From: SpSt-539 sp964549445
GTDB taxonomy: Bacteria; Planctomycetota; Phycisphaerae; UBA1845; UTPLA1
NCBI GenBank assembly: GCA_964549445.1
Contig: CAZJVS010000020.1
Coordinates: 1 to 64,000, forward strand
Length of the DNA stretch: 64,000 nucleotides
Direction: 5' to 3'
A program made the position numbers and the translations under genes. The notes beneath the pieces were generated by a model that saw only the letters and a program-made list of their open reading frames with translations, was not told where the DNA came from and did not search any database. Shown one piece after another: positions 52,791-60,187 of the stretch (positions are counted from its first letter, which is position 1; each line of letters opens with the position of its first letter).

Positions 52791-52818
52791 TTGATTTGGT
52801 ATCCGTTCCTGCCATAAA
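52791..52818 (+). promoter_or_regulatory. possible sigma70-type promoter for the repeat lipoprotein
   Basis: TTGATT (52791-52796) is followed after 16 bases by CATAAA (52813-52818), a fair match to -35 and -10 elements in otherwise GC-rich DNA. Transcription from here would give a leader of roughly 210 bases before the gene at 53038. Confidence 0.35.
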
Positions 52819-52829
52819 GTCTTACAAGG

Positions 52830-52860
52830 CAACGTCCTGACGGCCTCCGGGGGGACGTTG
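52830..52860 (+). other. hairpin in the leader of the repeat lipoprotein gene
   Basis: CAACGTCC (52830-52837) pairs with GGACGTTG (52853-52860) around a 15-base loop containing GGCCTCCGG. It lies just downstream of the proposed promoter. The rest of 52700-53037 has no gene. No known riboswitch class is recognised. Confidence 0.35.
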
Positions 52861-53037
52861 GGTCGATTGTCGGCGTCAATGCTCTCGAAACCACGCCCCT
52901 GAACGGGGCATACTGCGCCTGGCAGCAACGTAACCTCGCTCGATCCGCCTGCCGATGCGGAGTATGTGAAACTCTCGCCACGTACTCACATCCCAGGACC
53001 GCGGTCCGTTTGCGGATCCGCGCTTACGAGGGGACTT

Positions 53038-55854
53038 ATGTCTTCAAAATTAGCTCGCTTTGTCTCTGCGTCGATGGTCGTCAGCTTCGCGGTCGCGCTC
53101 GCCCTGCCGGGATGCAACATCCCGATCCCGGGCTTCGCGGCCATCCAGACCACCCAGCAGTTCGACCAGCCCAACTTCACGGTGCAGTTCACGCTGACCG
53201 GGATCAACACGGCGTCGGTCTCGTCGGTGAACTGGGTCTTCGGCGACTCGGCCGGCTTCATCCCCGGCGGCGTGACGACGACGCACCGCTACAACGGCGG
53301 CGGCACCTACAACCTCACCGCTTTCGTCTTCTTCAGCGGCGGCGGCAACCAGACCGTGAACGGCACCGTCAACGTCGTCGTTCCCGACATCGCGACCAAC
53401 CCGAACCCGGCGAACGGCGCAACGAACATCGCCGTCAGCACCTCGTTGAACTGGTTCCCCGGAAAGGACGCCACGCTGAGCGGCGTGTATCTCGGCACCA
53501 GCTCGGCGGCCGTCAACGCCGCGACCGAGGCCAGCCCCGAATTCCTCGGAAGCGTCGGCGGCACGACCTTCCAGCCCTCCAATCTGCTCGGAGCAACCGT
53601 CTACTTCTGGCGAATCGATTCGATCAAGGCAGGCGGCGCGACGACCAAGGGCGCCGTCTGGAGCTTCACAACCACCGCCCCGCCGGGACCGATCAGCAAT
53701 CCGAGTCCGGCCGACAATGCGACGGGCGTCGAGGTTGACTCGCAGGTGACGTGGACGGCCGGAAGCGGCGCGTCGAGCCACAACGTCTACTTTGGAACCG
53801 ACCTCTTCTCCGTGCAGAACGCCACGCCGCAGAACCCGCTGGGCGTCTTCCGCGGCAATCAGTTCACGACCTCCTTCAACCCCGGTGCCCTGACCCCGGC
53901 GACCACCTACTACTGGCGCATCGATGAACTCGGCCTCGGCGGCACGACGACCGGCTCGGTCTTCACCTTCACGACCGCCCCGCTGCCGGGACAGGTCAGC
54001 AATCCGTCGCCGGCCGACACGGCCACCGACGTACCGATCGACACTGCCCTCTCGTGGGATGCCGGCAGCGACGCGACGAGTCACGACGTCTACTTTGGAA
54101 CATCGCAGACGGCCGTGAACAACGCGAACACCTCGTCGCCCGAGTTCAAGGGCAACCAGGATACAACGACGACGCAACCCGCGGGCGACAACAAGCTCGC
54201 GACGAATCAGACCTTCTTCTGGCGAATCGACGAAGTCGGCCCCGGCGGCGTCACGAAGGGCGCTGTCTTCAGCTTTGTGACGGCGGCCGCGCCGGGCCTC
54301 ACGACCCAGCCCTCGCCGGACGACGGCGACGCCGGCGTCGATCTCAATCCGACCCTGACCTGGGCCGCCGGCTCGGGACAGAACGACGGACCGACCGACT
54401 CGTTCGACGTCTTCTTCGGGACTTCGGAGTCGGCCGTCGAAGACGCGACGACCGCCAGCCCCGAGTTCAAGGGCAACCAGGCAAACGCCGACTTCGCGCC
54501 GAGCGGTCCGCTCGACGAGAACACCGAGTACTTCTGGCGAATCGATGCCAAGGGTCCGGGCGGCACGACCAAGGGCGACGTCTGGAGCTTCACGTCGTTC
54601 AATTCGCTGGCCGCGGCGAATCCGACTCCCGCCAACGACGCGACCGATGTGCCGCTGAACCAGAGTTTCTCGTGGTCGTCCGGTACCTGCGGCGGAACCC
54701 TGACCCACGACGTCTATCTCGGCACCAACGAGACCGCCGTCACCGACGCGACAACGTCGACGCCTGATATCTTCCAGGGCAACTTCCCGACGCCGGTCTT
54801 CACCCCGCCCAGCGACCTCGAGTCGGGCGTGACCTATTTCTGGCGTGTCGACGAGGTTTGCGACACCACCACGACGAAGGGCGTCATCTGGACGTTCTCA
54901 ACGGTCTTGCTCCCGCCGGAACAGGTGACGAACGAGAGTCCGACGAACTTCGCGACCGATGCGGCGTTGAACTCCGTCCTGAGCTGGACCGCCGGCACCC
55001 GCGCAACGAGCCATGACGTCTACTTCGGGACGGATCAGACGGCCGTGACCAACGCCACGCCGAACGACCCGCAGAACGTCTATCGCGGCAATCGTCCGAC
55101 GACCAGCTACAACCCCGGTGCACTGAGCTTGTCGACGACCTACTACTGGCGAATCGACGAGAAGAACGCCGCCGGTACCACGACCGGCCTAGTCTTCACC
55201 TTCACGACGATCTCCGGCCCCCCCGGCCAGGCGACCAATCCGACGCCCGGCAACCTGGCGACTGGCCAGAACGTCAATACCACTGGCTACGCCACCGAGA
55301 TCGGGCTCTCGCTGACCTGGACCGCCGGCGCGGGAACCTCGAGCCACGACGTCTACTTCGGGACGAGCCAGGCGAATGTCACGAACGCGACCGTCAACAA
55401 CCCGCTCGGCGTCTTCAAGGGCAATCAGTCCGACCCGACCTTTGACCCCGGCCAGCTTCTGCCGGGTACCCAGTACTTCTGGCGGATCGACGAGAAGAAC
55501 GGCGGCGGCACGACGAAGGGCGTCGTCTGGAATTTCACGACCTTCACGCCGGCGCCGGGCTTCATCTCCAACCCGATCCCGGCCAACGCGACGACGACAC
55601 CCGACGTCACGCCGACGCTCTCGTGGAGCGGATCGACCGACACGACGTTCTACGATGTTTACTTCGGGCTCAACCAGACGAACGTACAGAACGCCACCCG
55701 CAGCAGCGGCGACTACATCGGCGTCCAGTCATCCGCCGACACCGACTTCGCGCCGGGCACGCTCTCGGCGGCCACGACCTACTTCTGGCGGATCGACACC
55801 ATCGGTCCGGGCGGAGTAACCAAGGGCGTCGTCCGTCAGTTCAACACGCCCTGA
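53038..55854 (+). CDS. large surface lipoprotein: PKD domain plus eight Ig/Fn3-like repeats
   Basis: The 938-aa protein has a signal peptide with lipobox LALPGC (Cys ~27), then a PKD domain (VNWVFGDSAGF to THRYNGGGTYNLTAFV, ~60-118). Eight tandem repeats of ~95-105 residues follow to the end. Each repeat runs from (S/T)NPxPAxxAT through LSWxAG, HDVYFGTxxxxVxxAT and (Y/F)WRID to WSFTT. No enzyme domain is visible, so it is probably an adhesive or structural envelope protein. The ATG at 53038 follows GAGGGG by 4 bases. A strong terminator lies 26 bases past the stop. It is monocistronic. Confidence 0.85.
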   Translation: MSSKLARFVSASMVVSFAVALALPGCNIPIPGFAAIQTTQQFDQPNFTVQFTLTGINTASVSSVNWVFGDSAGFIPGGVTTTHRYNGGGTYNLTAFVFFSGGGNQTVNGTVNVVVPDIATNPNPANGATNIAVSTSLNWFPGKDATLSGVYLGTSSAAVNAATEASPEFLGSVGGTTFQPSNLLGATVYFWRIDSIKAGGATTKGAVWSFTTTAPPGPISNPSPADNATGVEVDSQVTWTAGSGASSHNVYFGTDLFSVQNATPQNPLGVFRGNQFTTSFNPGALTPATTYYWRIDELGLGGTTTGSVFTFTTAPLPGQVSNPSPADTATDVPIDTALSWDAGSDATSHDVYFGTSQTAVNNANTSSPEFKGNQDTTTTQPAGDNKLATNQTFFWRIDEVGPGGVTKGAVFSFVTAAAPGLTTQPSPDDGDAGVDLNPTLTWAAGSGQNDGPTDSFDVFFGTSESAVEDATTASPEFKGNQANADFAPSGPLDENTEYFWRIDAKGPGGTTKGDVWSFTSFNSLAAANPTPANDATDVPLNQSFSWSSGTCGGTLTHDVYLGTNETAVTDATTSTPDIFQGNFPTPVFTPPSDLESGVTYFWRVDEVCDTTTTKGVIWTFSTVLLPPEQVTNESPTNFATDAALNSVLSWTAGTRATSHDVYFGTDQTAVTNATPNDPQNVYRGNRPTTSYNPGALSLSTTYYWRIDEKNAAGTTTGLVFTFTTISGPPGQATNPTPGNLATGQNVNTTGYATEIGLSLTWTAGAGTSSHDVYFGTSQANVTNATVNNPLGVFKGNQSDPTFDPGQLLPGTQYFWRIDEKNGGGTTKGVVWNFTTFTPAPGFISNPIPANATTTPDVTPTLSWSGSTDTTFYDVYFGLNQTNVQNATRSSGDYIGVQSSADTDFAPGTLSAATTYFWRIDTIGPGGVTKGVVRQFNTP
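53392..55851 (+). repeat. eight in-gene repeat units of about 300 bases
   Basis: Within the lipoprotein gene the units share nucleotide stretches such as ACGTCTACTTCGGGAC and TACTTCTGGCGAATCGA, so they are alike at DNA level as well as protein level. Lengths vary, with insertions in units 4 and 7. Such arrays often change copy number by recombination. Confidence 0.75.
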
Positions 55855-55879
55855 GTTTCAATCCCATTTGAATGAAGCA

Positions 55880-55922
55880 CGTGCGGCCTCGGTCACAACC
55901 TGACCGGGGCCGTACGCTTTTT
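55880..55922 (+). terminator. Rho-independent terminator after the repeat lipoprotein
   Basis: A ~16-bp stem (55880-55895 with 55901-55916; core GGCCTCGGTCA / TGACCGGGGCC with G-U pairs) has a CAACC loop. A T5 run (55918-55922) follows. Confidence 0.85.
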
Positions 55923-56001
55923 ACCTCCGCTTGACCGCGCTCCGCTCTATGCTCTAATCCCGCGAGCGATCGAGTCACAACCCACAAAGGAGGCGCGAAT
56001 C

Positions 56002-56745
56002 ATGTCCGAACCCACCCGCCGCGAAATGCTCGGAACCCTCGGCACCCTCGCCGCAGTCGGCGGCTGGATCGGCCTGCCCGGCGACGAAGTCCTCGCCGAT
56101 CAGCCCGCGGCCGGCAGCGTCATCACGCCAAAGGAGTACACCGTCGTCCCGCTTCCCTACGCCTACGACGCGCTGGAGCCGCACATCGACAAGGAGACGA
56201 TGACCCTCCACCACGACAAGCACTACGCCGCCTACGTGAAGGGTGTCAACGACGCCATCACCGGCCTCGCCGCCGCCCGCCAGCCCGGCAAACCGGAAGA
56301 CATCGCAAAGATGCGCGGCCTGACCGACTCGCTCACCTTCAACGGCTCGGGCGCCGCGCTTCACGAGATCTTCTGGACCAACATGAAGAAGGACGGTGGC
56401 GGTGAACCGAAAGGGATGCTGGCCCAGTACATCTCGCGCGACTTCGGAAGCGTTGCGGGTTTCATGGCCCAGTTCAACGAGTTGGCGTTGAAGGTCCAGG
56501 GCTCCGGCTGGGCCATCCTCGCCTGGGAGCCCCTCTCCGGCCGCCTCGTCACCCTCGCCCCCGAGAAGCACCAGAACATGACCTTCTTCGGCTGCGCCCC
56601 GCTCATGGTGCTCGACGTCTGGGAGCACGCCTACTACCTGAAGTACAAAAACATGCGGGCCGATTACATCAAGGCCTGGGGCAACGTCATCAACTGGGAC
56701 AACGTCGCCGACCGGCTGAACAAGGCCATCAAGATCACGGCCTAG
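56002..56745 (+). CDS. sod: Fe/Mn superoxide dismutase with Tat-type signal
   Basis: The 247-aa enzyme is a Fe/Mn-SOD with an N-terminal leader TRREMLGTLGTLAAVGGWIG, a twin-arginine signal (RR at 6-7) implying export of the folded, metal-loaded enzyme. Metal ligands lie in MTLHHDKHYAAYV (His), GAALHEIFW (His121), and LDVWEHAYYLKY (Asp205 and His209). Most Fe/Mn-SODs are cytoplasmic, and an exported form would protect the periplasm. ATG 56002 follows AAAGGAGG by 8 bases. It converges on the small minus-strand gene, with 13 bases between stops. Confidence 0.93.
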   Translation: MSEPTRREMLGTLGTLAAVGGWIGLPGDEVLADQPAAGSVITPKEYTVVPLPYAYDALEPHIDKETMTLHHDKHYAAYVKGVNDAITGLAAARQPGKPEDIAKMRGLTDSLTFNGSGAALHEIFWTNMKKDGGGEPKGMLAQYISRDFGSVAGFMAQFNELALKVQGSGWAILAWEPLSGRLVTLAPEKHQNMTFFGCAPLMVLDVWEHAYYLKYKNMRADYIKAWGNVINWDNVADRLNKAIKITA

Positions 56746-56758
56746 TGCCGCGCGCGTC

Positions 56759-57025
56759 CTACTCGCCCCGATTCACCAGCGGCAACAGCAACACCGCCGC
56801 CAACATCGCAATCCCCGCGATCGCAATCGCCAGCGCACCCCACGCCCACCCCGTGTCGCGCCCGCCGCGCAGCGCCCCAATCGCCCCATACACCCCCAGC
56901 GGCATCCCCAGCATGATCGCGCCCGTCCCGAGCGCCGCCAGCGGATGCCCTCAGCAGAAGACCATCCGCAGCCCGACCCCCGCCGGGATCAGCAAAGCCG
57001 CCAGCAACGCCTGTTTTCCGGACAT
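56759..57025 (-). CDS. candidate small membrane selenoprotein with Cys-Sec (CU) pair at in-frame UGA
   Basis: On the minus strand, ATG 57025 is preceded by GAGGAG with a 6-base spacer. The frame reads MSGKQALLAALLIPAGVGLR, MVFC, then UGA (56951-56953, codon 25). It continues GHPLAALGTGAIMLGMPLGV and a third hydrophobic segment to VNRGE and TAG at 56759. If UGA is read as Sec the product is 88 aa with about three membrane helices. Hydrophobicity and codon use are continuous across the UGA. A stem-loop with SECIS geometry follows it at once, and tRNA-Sec is encoded at 20545-20639. The alternatives are a nonsense mutation, a sequencing error, or a 24-residue peptide. No family is recognised. Confidence 0.55.
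56901..56950 (-). promoter_or_regulatory. candidate bacterial SECIS stem-loop just after the UGA
   Basis: Read on the minus strand, starting one base after the UGA: a lower stem GGCATCC/GGATGCC (56943-56949 with 56901-56907, 7 perfect pairs), an internal loop, and an upper stem GCGCTC/GGGCGC (56930-56935 with 56919-56924, one U-G pair). The apical loop GGGAC begins 22 bases after the UGA. A loop opening with G at 16-37 bases from UGA is the published pattern for bacterial SECIS elements. High GC makes chance hairpins common, so this is support rather than proof. Confidence 0.45.
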
Positions 57026-57199
57026 ACCTCGCTCCTCATTTCGCCCATAAACATCATATCGGGCCGACTTTGCGATTACCGGTCAAAATTTCCCGCCCGC
57101 TCGGCCGCCACCCATCGCTTTTCCTTCCATCGACGCTGGCGCGGGTCGCGGCGTCGTCGCCGCAACGCGGCTCTCAACCACGACCCCGGGAGGCCTGAC

Positions 57200-57592
57200 A
57201 TGAAAGCGCTGTTCCGCAACCGCTTTGAAGAAGCCGAAGAAGACGAACGCTTCGCCCAGCACCTCCTATCGCACTGGCGCTTCTTCATCACCGGCAACGG
57301 CTATTTCTGGATCCAGCCGGCCGACCCGATGGTCAACTTCAGCGACGTCGTCCTCCTCGTGAAGCGGCTGCTCCGAGCCGATCGCGAGAACCGATTCACC
57401 GAAATCGAGTTGGATTTCACGGGGACTGCCGTGGTCGGCGCGCCGCGTGGCGCGACGCGACGGCTCCTCGGTGAGGCGGGGCGGCACCTTGGGCAGAGGT
57501 GCCGCATCCACCCGCCCCGCGAGCGTCACTTCGACCTCGCCTCCGTTGTCGATGTCGGCGCTCCACGTCGCATCAGGGTCCAGGCGGGCTGA
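57200..57592 (+). CDS. hypothetical protein, weakly STAS-like
   Basis: A 130-aa protein with no signal or membrane segment. It begins MKALFRNRFEEAEEDERFAQ, then HLLSHWRFFITGNGYFWIQ. The middle, FTEIELDFTGTAVVGAPRGA, vaguely resembles the STAS fold of anti-anti-sigma factors, but no phospho-Ser context can be identified. ATG 57200 has GGGAGG 6 bases upstream, which supports the start. A terminator lies 71 bases after the stop. Function is not assigned. Confidence 0.55.
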   Translation: MKALFRNRFEEAEEDERFAQHLLSHWRFFITGNGYFWIQPADPMVNFSDVVLLVKRLLRADRENRFTEIELDFTGTAVVGAPRGATRRLLGEAGRHLGQRCRIHPPRERHFDLASVVDVGAPRRIRVQAG

Positions 57593-57662
57593 TCCCCGGG
57601 AATTCCGCGTCTCCCGCGAAAGCTCCGCCGGACTACTACGTTCATAGTAACTGGCGTGAGCC

Positions 57663-57697
57663 AGGCGGCAGCCCTCCCGCTGCCGCCTGTCCCTTTT
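57663..57697 (+). terminator. terminator-like hairpin before the S41 peptidase gene
   Basis: AGGCGGCAGC (57663-57672) and GCTGCCGCCT (57679-57688) form a perfect 10-bp stem with a 6-base loop, followed by GTCCCTTTT. It would end transcription of the 57200-57592 gene. It lies 26 bases before the next start, so it could also act as a leader hairpin. Confidence 0.6.
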
Positions 57698-57713
57698 CGA
57701 AGGAGACCACATC

Positions 57714-59150
57714 GTGACGCGTAGATCCCTCGGCTTCCTCGTCATTCTCGCCCTCGCCGCCCCCGCTTTTGCAGCCGGCGCCGCCCCGGACAAGCCCGGC
57801 GACAATCGCAAGGACAAACTTGTCGTTCCCGACACCCCCGCCGGCAAGTGCGCCGCCGCCTACTTCAAGTCCTACAACTCCGGCGAACCCGCCATGCGCA
57901 CCTTCGAGAAATCCTTCCGCGCCAAGTCTGCCCTCGCCAAGCGCTCCATCGACGACCGCATGGCCCAGTACAACGACATGCGCGACAAGTTCGGCGAACT
58001 CACCCCCGTCCGCATCCTCCAGACCGACGACGGCTCCCTCTCCATGCTTGTCTCCGCCGACGGCCCCGGCGAAACCTTCCGCTTCGAGTTCCAGTTCGAG
58101 TCCGACGCCCCCCGCGGCCTCCTCGGAATCATGATCCAGGGCCCCGTCCACGCCGACGAAGTCATCGGCGACACCACCGGCCTCGACGCCAAGTCCATCA
58201 AGGAGCTCGTCGACGCCGTCGCCGACTCCATCAACGAAAACTACGTCTACCCCGACAAGGGCAAGGCCCTCGCCGACGCCATCCGCAAGAAGCTCGCCGC
58301 CGGCAGCTACGACAAGCTCACCAGCCCCGGCGCACTCGCCGGCCGCCTCACCAGCGACCTCCGCGCCGTCGTCGACGACAAGCATCTCGCCGTCCTCGGC
58401 AGCGGCGGCGCCCAGCCCGCCGGCGGCGCATTCGACCCCCACCGCGCCAGCCGCGACAACTACGGCTTCGAGAAAGCCGAGCGCCTCCCCGGCAACATCG
58501 GCTACGTCAAGCTCAACATGTTCCACCCCGGCGAAGACGCCGAGACCGCCGCCTCCGCCGCCATGAACTTCCTCGGCAACTGCGACGCCCTCATCTTCGA
58601 CCTCCGCGAAAACGGCGGCGGCTCCCCCGAAATGATCGCCTACCTCTCCGGCTACCTCTTCGAGAAAAAGGTCCTGCTCAACAAGTTCTACAACCGCCCC
58701 GAAGACAAGACCACCGAAACCTGGTCCCGCGAAGACGTCCCCGGCCACAAGTTCTCCGAAGACGTCCCCGTCTACGTCCTCGTCTCCGGCCGCACCTTCT
58801 CCGGTGCCGAAGAGTTCACCTACAACCTGAAAAACCTCAAGCGCGCCACCATCGTCGGCGCAACCACCGGCGGCGGCGCACACCCGGTCGCCGGCCACAA
58901 CATCAACGACCGCATGACGGCCATGGTCCCCTTCGCCCGCGCCATCAACCCCATCACCAACACAAACTGGGAAGGCACCGGCGTCGAGCCCGACATCAAG
59001 GTCTCACCAACCGACGCCCTCACCGTCGCCCAGCGCGAAGCCCTGAAGAAGCTCGCGACCGGCACCAAAAACCCGCAACAGCTCGCCGAAATCAAAGCCG
59101 CCCAGCGCAAACTCGACCGACTGTCAGTAAGCCCCGGCAACGCCGGCTGA
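57714..59150 (+). CDS. secreted S41-family (C-terminal processing/tricorn-like) peptidase
   Basis: The 478-aa protein has a signal peptide (SLGFLVILALAAPAFA), an N-terminal helper domain (~40-160), and the S41 core: DDKHLAVLG, NIGYVKLNMFHPGEDAE, ALIFDLRENGGGSPEMIAYL and the nucleophile Ser363 in SGRTFSGAEEFTYNLKNL. It lacks a PDZ domain, as in IRBP-type S41 proteins. The GTG at 57714 has AAGGAG 8 bases upstream. The extreme C terminus (TVAQREALKKLATGTKNP) has a degenerate second copy at 59782-59882 beyond a repeat cluster. Confidence 0.9.
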   Translation: MTRRSLGFLVILALAAPAFAAGAAPDKPGDNRKDKLVVPDTPAGKCAAAYFKSYNSGEPAMRTFEKSFRAKSALAKRSIDDRMAQYNDMRDKFGELTPVRILQTDDGSLSMLVSADGPGETFRFEFQFESDAPRGLLGIMIQGPVHADEVIGDTTGLDAKSIKELVDAVADSINENYVYPDKGKALADAIRKKLAAGSYDKLTSPGALAGRLTSDLRAVVDDKHLAVLGSGGAQPAGGAFDPHRASRDNYGFEKAERLPGNIGYVKLNMFHPGEDAETAASAAMNFLGNCDALIFDLRENGGGSPEMIAYLSGYLFEKKVLLNKFYNRPEDKTTETWSREDVPGHKFSEDVPVYVLVSGRTFSGAEEFTYNLKNLKRATIVGATTGGGAHPVAGHNINDRMTAMVPFARAINPITNTNWEGTGVEPDIKVSPTDALTVAQREALKKLATGTKNPQQLAEIKAAQRKLDRLSVSPGNAG

Positions 59151-59154
59151 AATT

Positions 59155-59420
59155 CCCTCTCCCGGTGGGAGAGGGTAAGGGTGAGGGCCGGTTCCCCTCT
59201 CCCCCTGGGAGAGGGTCAGGGTGAGGGCCGTCGGCGAAGCCGACAAGGGTGAGGGCAATCGGCGCATCAGAGCACCAGGCGCAAGCCTGGTGGTAGTTCC
59301 CCTCTCCCGGCGGGAGAGGGCCAGGGTGAGGGCCGGTTCCCCTCTCCCGGTGGGAGAGGGAAGGGTGAGGGCGTCGGCGCAGCCGACACGGGTGAGGGCG
59401 TCCGCGCAGCGGACATCACG
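59155..59420. repeat. cluster of four CCCTCTCCC-type palindromes with spacer hairpins
   Basis: Four copies of CCCTCTCCCxxxGGGAGAGGG followed by xAGGGTGAGGGC start near 59155, 59194, 59299 and 59339. Between and after them are small hairpins GTCGGCGxAGCCGAC and GTCCGCGCAGCGGAC, and one ACCAGGCGCAAGCCTGGT (59274-59291). Unequal spacing and sequence drift argue against CRISPR. They resemble REP-like palindromes scattered in other genomes. The last part overlaps the end of the small minus-strand gene at 59416. Confidence 0.8.
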
Positions 59421-59625
59421 CCTTCCGCCGCGCCAACCCAACCATCCAAACACTCATCCCCGCCAGAATCGCCAGCGCCAACCCGCTCGGCCACAACGGC
59501 ACATGGTGCCCCCCAACCACCACCTCCGGCCGGATCACCAGCCGCGCCAGCTGCGCCAACCCCATCAACCCAAACAAAACCCCCGAAGTCCACAATCCTG
59601 CATGTTGCGCTCTCGCGAGATTCAT
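59416..59625 (-). CDS. small two-helix membrane protein
   Basis: A 69-aa protein: MNLARAQHAGLWTSGVLFGL, then LMGLAQLARLVIR, a short loop EVVVGGHHVPLWPSG, a second helix LALAILAGMSVWMVGLA and the end RRKA. ATG 59625 has GAGGTG about 5 bases upstream. It sits between two repeat clusters, and its stop touches the end of one of them. No family is recognised. Confidence 0.6.
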   Translation of the reverse strand: MNLARAQHAGLWTSGVLFGLMGLAQLARLVIRPEVVVGGHHVPLWPSGLALAILAGMSVWMVGLARRKA

Positions 59626-59650
59626 AATGCACCTCGCCGAATTCTAGTCA

Positions 59651-59776
59651 CCCTCTCCCGGTGGGAGAGGGGCGGGGTGAGGGCGTCGGCGCAGCCGACC
59701 GCTCCCCCAGGGAGAGGGTTAGGGTGAGGGCGAGGCCCCCTGGGAGAGGGCGTAGGGTGAAGGCATCGGCGCATCC
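59651..59776. repeat. second cluster of CCCTCTCCC-type palindromes
   Basis: Three more copies start near 59651, 59701 and 59735, the last two shortened on the left (CTCCCCCAGGGAGAGGG and CCCCCTGGGAGAGGG). They are separated by GTCGGCGCAGCCGAC and followed by TCGGCGCATCCGA. Together with the first cluster they bracket the 59416-59625 gene and directly precede the duplicated S41 fragment. Confidence 0.78.
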
Positions 59777-59781
59777 GACAG

Positions 59782-59882
59782 CAGTCGCCCAGCGCGAAGC
59801 ACTGACGAAGCTGGCCAGTTGCACCAAGAATCCCATGCACTTGGCCGAGATCAAACCGCTTAGCGCAAACTTGATCGGATGA
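59782..59882 (+). pseudogene. decayed duplicate of the 3' end of the S41 peptidase gene
   Basis: This stretch translates as AVAQREALTKLASCTKNPMH and LAEIKPLSANLIG. It aligns with the last ~32 codons of the S41 gene, TVAQREALKKLATGTKNPQQ and LAEIKAAQRKLDR. The DNA also matches (CGCCCAGCGCGAAGC is identical). It has no start codon of its own; upstream are repeats. It is probably a remnant left by duplication or recombination between repeat clusters. Confidence 0.75.
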
Positions 59883-60187
59883 GCGTGAGCCACAGCAACG
59901 CGGGGTGAGAAAGCTCTGAATTCTCAGATTGGAAATCGGCGACCATTCGCGATGCGAGCCACTCGCCTCCGCCTACTCCAACCCGCATAGAGATTCAGCA
60001 TGCATCAACAAGGCCGAGTTCGGCATGTTCCCACCAACTGAGCGATTACCGGACTTGGCTGCCAATCGCAGGTTTGGCGCAATAATTCTGCGCAATTCGT
60101 CACAAATCATAAAAGTCGAATGCGTTTGGTATCGAAGAATACGTATAATTCAAACAGTGGCGCAGGAAATCTGCGCGGGAAAGCTCA
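59883..60187. other. 305-base AT-richer gap before the RloA-like gene
   Basis: No gene is supported. Base composition falls noticeably compared with the flanking region. A short motif GCGCAAT(A)ATT is repeated near 60077-60096, and the likely promoter of the RloAB pair is at its right end. Confidence 0.5.
60120..60149 (+). promoter_or_regulatory. probable promoter of the RloAB-like pair
   Basis: A perfect -10 box TATAAT occupies 60144-60149, 38 bases before the ATG at 60188. The -35 region about 17-18 bases upstream (ATGCGTT near 60120) is a poor match, so an activator may be needed. Confidence 0.4.

Noticed and set aside
56745..57050. 101-codon plus-strand open frame after sod
   Set aside because: It is Pro/Ser-rich without a start signal and is the antisense of the small minus-strand membrane gene, whose ribosome-binding site and helices are far more convincing.
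57847..59224. 458-codon Arg/Pro-rich plus-strand frame overlapping the S41 gene
   Set aside because: A +1 shadow of the peptidase gene caused by C-rich third positions.
59155..59776. Possible CRISPR array
   Set aside because: Units are palindromic, unequally spaced and flanked by related hairpins; there are no unique spacers of constant length and no cas genes.
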